Assembly: GCA_002333425.1 (NCBI GenBank)
Contig: DDBL01000060.1
Coordinates: 20,392 to 34,643 of the forward strand
Source of the DNA: Leptospiraceae bacterium UBA2033
Lineage (GTDB): Bacteria > Spirochaetota > Leptospiria > Leptospirales > Leptospiraceae
Direction of reading: 5' to 3'
Length of the DNA: 14,252 bases
Shown here: one piece after another, positions 1 through 7,188 of the stretch
Layout of the letters: every line of letters begins with the position of its first letter
How positions within the stretch are numbered: position 1 is the stretch's first letter
Notes under the pieces: generated by a model
Told to the model about the DNA's origin: nothing
Seen by the model: the letters and a program-made list of their open reading frames with translations, nothing else
The model's database searches: none
Position numbers and translations under genes: made by a program

Positions 1-764
1 TTTAACATTCTACCACAAGCTTCGCCTATGATTTTTCCAGTAGCTGTAGATCCAGTAAAACAAATCATATTCGTATTTGGAGAATTAACAAGAGTAGCCC
101 CTACACTTTCTTTACCTGTGACTACTTGTAGTATGCCGTTAGTAAGACCAGCTCGTTGAAAAAACTCTAACGCTTTTAGAGTAGTATAAGGTGTAACCTC
201 TGAAGGTTTAATTACAACTGTATTTCCTGCCATAAGTGCATTCATAGTAGGAATGATACTTAAAATTAGAGGATAATTCCAAGGTGCAATTACTCCTACA
301 ACACCATAGGCTTGGTAGTTCACATAACATTTTTTAAAACCAATAAGACCAGATGACCTTTTTTCATTGCTTAAAATTTTTATTCCCTTTTTGGCAATAT
401 AATCAATGGACTCTAAGGTAGTAAATACTTCTAAAAGGGCGTCCATTTTAGTTTTTCCAGTTTCATTACAAATACAAGAAATCATTTCTTCTTTATTATT
501 AGCCAAAAACTTTCTAAATAAAATTAGCTCTTCAGATCTATCACGAAGAGACTTTTCTCCCCAAATGACTTGCGCCTCTTTTGCAAGTAAAATTTTTTCT
601 TCCACCATCTCGGGGGTATACAACGGTAATTCTCCAATTTTTGTTAGAGTTGCCGGATTTAAGATTTCAAAACTAGCTATCTTTGTTTTTTTTTTGGGTA
701 GACTAATTGATTTGCCTTTTGCCGCAGTTGTATTAATTTTATTTTTCTTGGTAGTCTGGCTCAT
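1..764 (-). CDS. Aldehyde dehydrogenase family protein, N-terminal part (3' end beyond window)
   Basis: NAD(P)-dependent oxidation of an aldehyde to the acid is the family reaction; the substrate cannot be told from this part. The visible 254 codons cover most of the coenzyme-binding domain. They include APWNYP at about residues 160-165, whose Asn163 is the oxyanion-hole residue, then GNTVVIKPSE at about 180-189, with the coenzyme-contacting Lys186, and FTGST at about 236-240. The catalytic Glu and Cys would lie just past the window edge, so activity cannot be judged. The ATG at 764 follows AGGGA (774-778) by 9 nt and lies 26 nt inside the end of the TPR gene, so it is probably the last visible gene of the same operon. 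The first 30 or so residues are unusually rich in Lys, Thr and Ser and precede the conserved ALDH start. There is no signal peptide. Confidence 0.93.
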   Translation of the reverse strand, partial: MSQTTKKNKINTTAAKGKSISLPKKKTKIASFEILNPATLTKIGELPLYTPEMVEEKILLAKEAQVIWGEKSLRDRSEELILFRKFLANNKEEMISCICNETGKTKMDALLEVFTTLESIDYIAKKGIKILSNEKRSSGLIGFKKCYVNYQAYGVVGVIAPWNYPLILSIIPTMNALMAGNTVVIKPSEVTPYTTLKALEFFQRAGLTNGILQVVTGKESVGATLVNSPNTNMICFTGSTATGKIIGEACGRML

Positions 765-2799
765 TAACTCGTATCCCTGTAACAACTACTCTATCTTTAA
801 GGCTCAAATTCTTCTTCCAATCTAAATTTTCTGGAACTGCCTCAGAAACATATTCATCAATCGAAACTATTTTCATTTTAATATTTTCTGTCCCAGAATG
901 AATTACTTCCAATGTATGATCTTTTTTTATTCCATCCTTCGAACCGATATTAACAATTACTCTATCCTGGTTAATCTTAATTATCCTCGCATCTAAAGGA
1001 ATCGCAAGAGATATACGTTTTGCAATTCTCATAGAAATTTCTGCGAGCGCATTCCTGTTTACAGCTTTTGTAGAGATTGTATCAATAATTTTTCCACTTA
1101 CTCTATCGTACAATTTGTATTTAACAGAAATAGTATTCTTTTCTTCTGCGAATGTTCCGAAAGCAATGTAGCGGATAATGTTATCCCTTTTGCGCTGTGT
1201 ATTTAGATAACTCAACGAATCCGGTGTATAATAAACAGATTCTGTATACGCCTCTATACCTTTTTTTTCTTTGATAAGATCTCGAATCAATTTTTCTTCT
1301 GCACCTGAAATCAATTTTAATCGAGGCTCTAGGCTAAGAGCAAATTTAACTGCATTCCCAATTTGTAGACTCGCATCAGGATAGGTAAACAAACCTTTTT
1401 CGGGTTCGGGATCAAATACAAAAATCTCAGGCTCTGTCCTAATAGAAAAATTAACCCTACCTGTTTGGTCAGTAAATCCTTCACGAAAAACAATTGTTTG
1501 TTTGAATTTATGAAATACATTTTCTAAACGATTATGTATTTTCATATCATCCACATTATTATCTCTACTTCGAATTAAAAATAAAAGTAACTGATACAAT
1601 TCACCTTTAGAATAATAGTATTCTGCTAGTTCTTGTTTCAATTCATTATTATTTGGAATTAACTTTTCTGCGCGTTTGAGATGAAAGAATGCTTCATTAT
1701 ATAAAAATTCTTTTTTGGTAAATCTATATCTCTCTAAACGATATTTTCCTAAATTAGTTCTAAGTGCGTGGTATTCGTTTAACTTTGATACTGCATAATT
1801 TTCTGCCGAAAAACGCCCTAGTTCATTAAGCTCTTGCAATTCTAAAAGTTTTAAATAACTTTCCGCAGACTCTTCTCCTTGATTTAGTTTATGACTAACG
1901 TATCCTAAAATATATTGAAGATATGGATCGTTTGGAAAATCTTGGAGTAAATCTTGCGTATACTTTTTTGCTTCTAAATATTTTTCTGGATTTTCACTGG
2001 AGTCATATTTCCCAAGCCAAAGTAAGTTTTTTATCAAAAGACGTTTACTTTCAAAATTATCTCCGTCTAGAGCTAGAGCAGTATGAAGTATGGTATAGGT
2101 TTCTTTCATTAGCCGGTGAGCGTCAGTAGATTCTTTTAACATCTCAAAATTTAAAATTGCCTTTTGATTAAATGAATTAGGATTCTCTGGATGTTTAGAA
2201 ATTAACTCATCTACAATGTGATTTGCTTTTTTGAAATTCTGATTCGCAATATAAGCTCTTGCCATGAGTAATTTGAATTCATAATTTTGAACTACTCTTT
2301 TTTTGGCTTCCTCTAGCTTAATAAGCGCCAACTTATTCTTACCCGCTTTAAGCAAAACAGATGCTCTTGCCAAAAGTAACTCAGGGTTGTAAGGTTCTTC
2401 TTTCAAAGAGGATTCTAAAAGCTCTTCTGCTTCTTTGAACTTTCCTAAATCCGCTTGAATTTCAGCAAGACCAGCGATTGCTTCTTTATTTTTAGAATCT
2501 AATTCTAAAGTTCTTTTAAATCCAATTTCCGCATCTAACCTAGAACCAAGTGAAAGGGAACTTTTCGCAAAACCAAGATTAGCCTTTATAGAGCCAGAAT
2601 TTTTAATTAATGCAGACTTATAATTTACAAGTGCTTCTCTGTAATTTTTTTCTTTTAAAAATTTATCGCCTAATAGGATGTATTCGCCAGCTTCTTTTTC
2701 TTGAGATAGAATTGGAAAAGTTAAACAAAGAGAAAAAACAAACAGTTTTAAAATTAATGCCATTGAACTCAAAAGAATATTTTGTTTAGATATTATCAT
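739..2799 (-). CDS. Exported TPR-repeat protein with C-terminal TolB/FlgT-like region
   Basis: The 686-residue protein begins with a signal peptide (hydrophobic residues about 13-30, cleavage likely near LS-QE at 32), so it should act in the periplasm or envelope. Residues about 38-330 are serial TPR-like helix pairs (for example GDKFLKEKNYREALVNY near 44-60), with another pair around 364-400. Residues about 455-600 look like the alpha/beta domain of TolB-N/CsgG/LpoB-type proteins, where a stretch near 546-575 reads as strand, then YKLYDRVSGKII. Residues about 603-675 (ARIIKINQDRVIVNIGSKDG) resemble the beta-barrel end of FlgT-like proteins. These C-terminal assignments are inference from pattern only. 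The ATG overlaps the stop of the upstream NHL gene as ATGA and has no Shine-Dalgarno of its own, which suggests translational coupling. Such TPR proteins usually scaffold envelope complexes; no enzymatic motif is seen. Confidence 0.88.
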   Translation of the reverse strand: MIISKQNILLSSMALILKLFVFSLCLTFPILSQEKEAGEYILLGDKFLKEKNYREALVNYKSALIKNSGSIKANLGFAKSSLSLGSRLDAEIGFKRTLELDSKNKEAIAGLAEIQADLGKFKEAEELLESSLKEEPYNPELLLARASVLLKAGKNKLALIKLEEAKKRVVQNYEFKLLMARAYIANQNFKKANHIVDELISKHPENPNSFNQKAILNFEMLKESTDAHRLMKETYTILHTALALDGDNFESKRLLIKNLLWLGKYDSSENPEKYLEAKKYTQDLLQDFPNDPYLQYILGYVSHKLNQGEESAESYLKLLELQELNELGRFSAENYAVSKLNEYHALRTNLGKYRLERYRFTKKEFLYNEAFFHLKRAEKLIPNNNELKQELAEYYYSKGELYQLLLFLIRSRDNNVDDMKIHNRLENVFHKFKQTIVFREGFTDQTGRVNFSIRTEPEIFVFDPEPEKGLFTYPDASLQIGNAVKFALSLEPRLKLISGAEEKLIRDLIKEKKGIEAYTESVYYTPDSLSYLNTQRKRDNIIRYIAFGTFAEEKNTISVKYKLYDRVSGKIIDTISTKAVNRNALAEISMRIAKRISLAIPLDARIIKINQDRVIVNIGSKDGIKKDHTLEVIHSGTENIKMKIVSIDEYVSEAVPENLDWKKNLSLKDRVVVTGIRVNEPDYQEK

Positions 2800-5021
2800 T
2801 GTTTTTCTGGCACAAAGAAACCTGACTGCGCCCTCCCTACTACATCTCTATAAAAAGCAGAAATCTCAACATCAATGTATCTTCCAGCCAAATCTGGATT
2901 TAACTTACTTTTGTAAGAAACAATATATCTCTTATCCTGTTTAGATTTGATAAATTTATACAGATTCGTCTCTTCTGGACTTCCTGGAATTTTTAAAAAC
3001 ATCCCACCTGTGCGATTCGCAATATCCCTGTAAACCGCAGCCATTTCTCCTTCATCCGAAAGAGAAAGTATAATAACTGGAATTCCATGTGCATTTGCAT
3101 ATTGAATATTTCTAAGAACAGTATACTGATTAAACGCATTAGGTAAAACTTCACCAGACACAAGCATAACAACTGCTCTAGGTCCAAGCTCGGGAACTAA
3201 GTCACCAATCCCTTGATATAGAGATTTTCCAAAGTTAATATTTACATCGGTCGGTTCTGATTTTCTAATTTTTGCATAAATATCGAGAGGGGAATAACCA
3301 AACGAATAAATTTTCTCTGCATCTTTCCCAGCGCGGATAACTTCGACTTTGTCCTTAACGGTAATAGAATTAAAAAAACTACCGAGCACTCCATCCAAGT
3401 TCTTAGAGAATTCACTCATCTTTTTACTATTTTCATAAATTAAAGCAACACTCATATTCTCATTGAACTGCTTCATCTTAGCAAGCCCAACTAGCGGATA
3501 CACATTTTCATTTTCTGTGATTCTAAATCCTGTGCGGCTAATTCCTGTTAAATCCTGCTTACTTCGATTCCTAACTCTTACAAAAAGGGACACATCTGGA
3601 AAACGTCCAAGCTCAACTCTTTCAATGTAAACATTCAAATTGGAAGTGAGAGTATTTTTAGGAGCAAACACGTCTACTCTATGCCTATCGTAATCAATAG
3701 AATAAAGAGAGCCAGTTGCATCGTAGGCGCTAGAAAAAGAACGAAGAAGTTTTACATACTTTCCGGTCTCATCTCTAAAACTTGTAATCTTAGTCCATTT
3801 ATCACTATCTAAATTGTAGATCATAAGACCGTTTTGTTCATCTGCCACATACATTCTTTTTTTGTAGAATTTTACAGAGCGTGGAACAGTCATATTGGCA
3901 TGTGTATAGTCTTTTATGAAATTTCCTTCATCATCAAATACGGCAATTCGTTTATTACCTTTATCAGCGACATACACAAGATTATCCTCAATCGTAAGAC
4001 CAGAAGGCATTTTTAATTTTCCTCTACCTTCCCGACCAAATTCAGAAATAAACTTACCATCAAGACTCATCTTTTGAATTCGATTGTTTCCCGAATCGGC
4101 AATGTACAAAATATCTTTTTCAGAAACAGCAATTCCAGTCGGACCATAAAAAAGTCCGGGTTCAGATCCTTTGCCCGCAAATCTCTCTTGAAAATATCCT
4201 TTGTCATTTAAAACATATACTCTGTCGGATGCAAAATCACTTACATAAATGTTTCCCTTGTGATAGGTAAAAAACATCGGACCTTCAAATGTTCGCCCGA
4301 AACTTCCTTTGTAATTTCCAACTGGAAAACCATTTGTATCCATCTTGATGATATTGGCTGTATCAAAGGCTAATACGAATAAGTTCCCTTCCTCATCAAA
4401 TAAAATATCTGTTGGGTTTCGGAAACGATAGCCGCGATTCTCATCCCCTGAAATATGTTTGTAGAAAGTTAAACTATCATTTTTCCCAACACCTGCAATA
4501 TGAAGTCGTAAAATTTCAGCTCGGTTTTTCCATATCTGATTCATCTTACCCGAGGCTTCGATGATTTCAAGTTCACTTAAACTCTCTTGCCATTCACCAC
4601 TCAGATAGTTTGCATCAGAAAGATATTTACGTGCGAGTTTAAAATCACCCATAATCGCGAGGGCTGCAATAAAACTCTCGCGAGCTGCATTGTATTGGTA
4701 ATTGTGCAAATAAACCAAACCCTGTTTGAAATAAGTACGAGCCTGCTCTTTCCCAAGCCTAAATTCTGGTAACTCTTCAGTTGGGGCTAACGGCTGTAAT
4801 ACGAAAAGTAGGATTAGAAGAGCTAACACTGATAAACTTTTACTTACACTGAATCCACCAATCGTGTAAGCGACAATAAATTTGAAAACTCCGAGCTTAT
4901 ATCGGTGTCCTCGGTGTTCACTCCGCCCTGCACTGAGTGCCCTACGCCTTCGCATGGTAATCTTTAAATGCCTTAATTGATTGCGTACGATAATCCCTGC
5001 TTTATGACATAATTTTAACAT
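2796..5021 (-). CDS. Exported protein with NHL beta-propeller and degenerate VWA-like domain; start uncertain
   Basis: After a hydrophobic segment at residues 64-80 (LALLILLFVLQP) comes a short TPR-like helical part (about 87-150). Six NHL-type blades follow (about 197-231, 242-275, 285-322, 329-366, 377-407 and 425-455; the clearest is LYIADSGNNRIQKM). The C-terminal part, about 465-741, has the strand/helix order of a von Willebrand A domain. Its metal site is lost: the DxSxS position reads E530-N-S532-K-K534, the Thr-loop position reads GKS (598-600), and the usual TDG reads SGE (622-624). Binding rather than catalysis is expected, outside the cytoplasmic membrane. The ATG at 5021 has only AAGG four bases upstream. 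Residues 1-63 are very basic and partly encoded by an intergenic-type repeat (residues 34-41), so translation may really begin near the hydrophobic segment, for instance at GTG 4829. The gene overlaps the TPR gene by ATGA. Confidence 0.85.
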   Translation of the reverse strand: MLKLCHKAGIIVRNQLRHLKITMRRRRALSAGRSEHRGHRYKLGVFKFIVAYTIGGFSVSKSLSVLALLILLFVLQPLAPTEELPEFRLGKEQARTYFKQGLVYLHNYQYNAARESFIAALAIMGDFKLARKYLSDANYLSGEWQESLSELEIIEASGKMNQIWKNRAEILRLHIAGVGKNDSLTFYKHISGDENRGYRFRNPTDILFDEEGNLFVLAFDTANIIKMDTNGFPVGNYKGSFGRTFEGPMFFTYHKGNIYVSDFASDRVYVLNDKGYFQERFAGKGSEPGLFYGPTGIAVSEKDILYIADSGNNRIQKMSLDGKFISEFGREGRGKLKMPSGLTIEDNLVYVADKGNKRIAVFDDEGNFIKDYTHANMTVPRSVKFYKKRMYVADEQNGLMIYNLDSDKWTKITSFRDETGKYVKLLRSFSSAYDATGSLYSIDYDRHRVDVFAPKNTLTSNLNVYIERVELGRFPDVSLFVRVRNRSKQDLTGISRTGFRITENENVYPLVGLAKMKQFNENMSVALIYENSKKMSEFSKNLDGVLGSFFNSITVKDKVEVIRAGKDAEKIYSFGYSPLDIYAKIRKSEPTDVNINFGKSLYQGIGDLVPELGPRAVVMLVSGEVLPNAFNQYTVLRNIQYANAHGIPVIILSLSDEGEMAAVYRDIANRTGGMFLKIPGSPEETNLYKFIKSKQDKRYIVSYKSKLNPDLAGRYIDVEISAFYRDVVGRAQSGFFVPEKQ
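4901..4920. repeat. Degenerate intergenic-type repeat, copy R1, inside the 5' part of the NHL gene
   Basis: On the plus strand this reads atcggtgtcctcggtgttca. It matches 14083-14103 (atccgtgttcataggtgttca, written here in 21 with one base inserted) at about 16 of 20 positions and in the same orientation. On the minus strand it reads as the ACACCGAGGACACCG type of spacer repeat. It is followed by a small palindrome, GCACTGAGTGC (4930-4940). The reading frame of the NHL gene passes through it as SEHRGHRY, which looks like accidental coding. Confidence 0.6.
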
Positions 5022-5054
5022 GAAACCTTGAATGCCCCTATTGGGTTAAGATTT

Positions 5055-5075
5055 GGCGAAAATTTTTCATTCGCC
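5055..5075 (-). promoter_or_regulatory. Intercistronic stem-loop between chemoreceptor and NHL genes
   Basis: Perfect 6-bp arms ggcgaa (5055-5060) and ttcgcc (5070-5075) enclose a 9-nt A/T-rich loop and begin one base after the receptor stop codon. There is no T-run on the minus-strand side, so it is a poor intrinsic terminator there. It could be an mRNA processing or stability element separating the cytoplasmic cheA-cheW-parA-receptor part from the exported-protein part. On the plus strand it is followed by TTTATTTATT. Confidence 0.45.
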
Positions 5076-5076
5076 T

Positions 5077-5958
5077 TTATTTATTATCGAGTAAAGTCTT
5101 TAAATCGTTAGTTAAGTTTGCGAGAGTATTGGAATAACGAAGAGACTTTTCGGTACCTTCAGAGGCAATTTTTGCTAATTTGTATACATTTAAAATATTA
5201 TCAGTCACACTATTCGAAGATTTTACTACATTCGAGGAGTTTTTCGCGATTTCAGTAATGGAATTATTTTGTTCTTCCAAAGAAAGATCTATCGAATTCT
5301 GATTATTTTTTATGGATAGCAATTGACTTGAGATTTCGTTTAAAGACTCAACTGCTTTTTTAGAGTCTTGGTAAAAATTCTCAATTTTGTAACGAATATC
5401 ATCCGCAATTTTATTGGTTTCTTTTGCGAGTTCTTTGATTTCGTTAGCAACAACCGCAAAACCTCTACCCGCCTCACCAGCTCTTGCAGCTTCGATACTA
5501 GCATTAAGTGCAAAAAGGTTGATTTGTTGTGCAAGACCAGCTACTACTTTGTCAATCTTGTCTAAATCCTTACTACTTTCCAGAAGGTTAGAGAATACTG
5601 CATTTGTAGAATCTGCTGACTTTAATGCAGAGACAGATGATTTTGTTGAATTGGCAGAACTTGCAGAAATCTTTTTAATTCCTGACTTTAATTTTTCAAG
5701 AGAACTTCCCATCGCTACTACGTTGTGGCTTAATTGTTTGGAAGCGTTGGAAGCTTGGTTGGTCTGTTTTTCCAATTTACTGGAATTTTTATTTAGATCC
5801 TCTGCCATTTCGGAGAATTCATGAATCGTATCTCCTAAGGTATAAACTACATTAGAAATCTCTGATCCCCCATTGTTTGGAGCTCCTTCCTTTACGGGAG
5901 GTTTAATCGACTTAATGGTTGCAAAGGGATTATTTCCGATCGTTTTTCTGTCATTCAT
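5077..5958 (-). CDS. Soluble methyl-accepting chemotaxis protein without sensor domain
   Basis: The 293-residue protein has no transmembrane segment, no HAMP and no recognisable ligand-binding domain, so it should be cytoplasmic. Residues about 33-290 are heptad-rich coiled coil. The highly conserved hairpin tip lies at about 138-180, with INLFALNASIEAARAGE followed by GRGFAVVANEIKELA. This is the surface that binds CheA and CheW and forms receptor trimers, and it is intact. The first 30 residues are Pro/Gly/Asn-rich and basic (R4, K5, K16, K19, K23), probably disordered. The C-terminus (LLDNK) carries no CheR-tethering pentapeptide of the NWETF kind. The ATG follows AGGA (5966-5969) by 7 nt, and the upstream ParA gene ends 9 nt before. 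The short coiled coil and missing input domain suggest that the signal arrives through a partner protein or that the protein is mainly structural. Confidence 0.93.
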   Translation of the reverse strand: MNDRKTIGNNPFATIKSIKPPVKEGAPNNGGSEISNVVYTLGDTIHEFSEMAEDLNKNSSKLEKQTNQASNASKQLSHNVVAMGSSLEKLKSGIKKISASSANSTKSSVSALKSADSTNAVFSNLLESSKDLDKIDKVVAGLAQQINLFALNASIEAARAGEAGRGFAVVANEIKELAKETNKIADDIRYKIENFYQDSKKAVESLNEISSQLLSIKNNQNSIDLSLEEQNNSITEIAKNSSNVVKSSNSVTDNILNVYKLAKIASEGTEKSLRYSNTLANLTNDLKTLLDNK

Positions 5959-5965
5959 AGTAAAT

Positions 5966-5969
5966 TCCT
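5966..5969 (-). promoter_or_regulatory. Ribosome binding site of the chemoreceptor gene
   Basis: AGGA on the minus strand, 7 nt before the ATG at 5958 and overlapping the ParA stop codon (5968-5970). It supports the chosen receptor start and tight ParA/receptor co-expression. Confidence 0.6.
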
Positions 5970-6738
5970 ATCTTTTATTTTCTTGAGCGATAACTTCAGC
6001 GGCAAATGCTCTGTAGTCGTTCGCACCTAGACTTTTGTGGTCATATTGAAATATCGTCTGAGTAAAGCTTGGAGATTCAGCTAATTTTATATCTTCTCGA
6101 ATATATGTGTTATAAACCAAAACCCCAAACTTTTCAATTAGTATGTCTACAATTTCCATGTTGTGTTTCACGTTCTGATCTACTCTGCATGGTAAAATTC
6201 CAGTAATCACTAAATCAGGATTTAACTTAGCTTGCACAGACTCAAGTGTATCAAGTAAAGAAAGCACTCCGTACAATGCAAGCGACTGTGCCACAACTGG
6301 AATGATAATCTCGTTAGCTGCACCCATCGCATTTAATGTAGTAAGGTTTAAACCTGGCGAACAATCAAAGATCACATAATCCCAACGTTTAGGATCAATA
6401 GCAGCAAATTTATTCTTGAGAATAGATGCTTTATTCGGATGCTCTTTCATTTCCTTGGAGTATTTACCCTTGAGTGGAATAAATGGAATCATTTCCAAGT
6501 TCTTGACCTTTGTCTTCTGAGCAAGTTCAGGAATCAATTCAGGACCCGCATGAAGATCAAATAAATCCTTATCTTGAACTGAATTATAAAGCCCCAGCCA
6601 AATAGAAGCAGATGCTTGCGGATCTAAGTCAATTAGAAGCACACGCTTCCCTTTTTCTGCAAGAGCCGCAGATAAATTTACAGCAGTTGTAGTTTTACCA
6701 CTTCCGCCTTTTTGATTGTTAATGACGATTTTTCTCAT
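5968..6738 (-). CDS. ParA/MinD-family ATPase, probably for positioning the chemosensory array
   Basis: From ATG 6738 the protein has 256 residues. The deviant Walker A box KGGSGKTT (10-17) has the signature Lys10 and the Walker Lys15, followed by the switch LLIDLDPQASAS (about 35-46) and Walker B-type VIFDCSPG near 123-130. It is a small ParA without an N-terminal DNA-binding HTH, like Soj and the chemotaxis ParA proteins ParC and PpfA. Such ATPases dimerise with ATP, bind nucleoid DNA or a pole, and are released by a partner that stimulates hydrolysis. No ParB gene or parS-like repeat cluster is present. The neighbours are CheW (15-nt gap) and a soluble receptor (9-nt gap), so array positioning is a better fit than chromosome partition. 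An in-frame TTG at 6750 would add four residues; I prefer the ATG because MRKIVINNQKGG is a typical family start. Confidence 0.93.
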   Translation of the reverse strand: MRKIVINNQKGGSGKTTTAVNLSAALAEKGKRVLLIDLDPQASASIWLGLYNSVQDKDLFDLHAGPELIPELAQKTKVKNLEMIPFIPLKGKYSKEMKEHPNKASILKNKFAAIDPKRWDYVIFDCSPGLNLTTLNAMGAANEIIIPVVAQSLALYGVLSLLDTLESVQAKLNPDLVITGILPCRVDQNVKHNMEIVDILIEKFGVLVYNTYIREDIKLAESPSFTQTIFQYDHKSLGANDYRAFAAEVIAQENKR

Positions 6739-6753
6739 ATCTATTACCAAAAT

Positions 6754-7188
6754 TTAAGAGATTCTATCTGACCTAAATTCTACCACCTTTTCAGAGTCCA
6801 AAATCAAAAGAAGTGTTTCGTCTATTCGGTAAGCTTGGGATACAAAGTATCTGTCTACTCCCTGAATTACTTTAGGAACTTCAATCCTAATATTTCGAGT
6901 AATTTCTTCAATATCTTTTAATTCATCGACCAGAAAACTTACAAGTCCATATTTTGTGCGAACTATTACGTGAGCCGAATTTTCATCTAACTCAATTTCT
7001 GGAAGATCAAAGACTTTACGAACACTTATGACAGTAATAATTTGTCCCCTATATTGAATCAAGCCTTTCACAAAACGACTAGCAAGAGGAACTCGAATGA
7101 CTGGAACATTTTTAACAAGCGCAAACACTTTAGAAACATCTAATCCAAAAAAATTCCCGTTAATTAGAAATGTGCAAAACTTTTTCAT
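6754..7188 (-). CDS. cheW: CheW-like coupling protein
   Basis: The 144-residue single-domain protein has the normal CheW length and the two-beta-barrel pattern. It includes GLDVSKVFALVK near 15-26 and IQYRGQIITVISVRKVFDLPE at about 44-64. The latter corresponds to the NLRGxxxPVIDLRxxF signature; its Arg47 and Gly48 are kept while the first Asn is Gln45. CheW bridges receptor tips and the CheA P5 domain in the array. The ATG overlaps the CheA stop as ATGA and is preceded by AGGAG (7200-7204) 11 nt upstream, within the CheA coding sequence, so the two are translationally coupled. No second domain is fused. Confidence 0.93.
   Translation of the reverse strand: MKKFCTFLINGNFFGLDVSKVFALVKNVPVIRVPLASRFVKGLIQYRGQIITVISVRKVFDLPEIELDENSAHVIVRTKYGLVSFLVDELKDIEEITRNIRIEVPKVIQGVDRYFVSQAYRIDETLLLILDSEKVVEFRSDRIS

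Noticed and set aside
406..825. 139-codon open frame on the plus strand
   Set aside because: It is antisense to the well-supported aldehyde dehydrogenase and TPR genes, with low-complexity hydrophobic translation and no family motif.
5414..5824. 136-codon open frame on the plus strand inside the receptor gene
   Set aside because: A shadow of the regular coiled-coil coding of the receptor, whose conserved tip is unmistakable on the other strand.
5968..6738. ParA as part of a chromosome or plasmid partition locus
   Set aside because: No ParB gene, no parS-like repeats and no replication genes; the immediate neighbours are CheW and a chemoreceptor.
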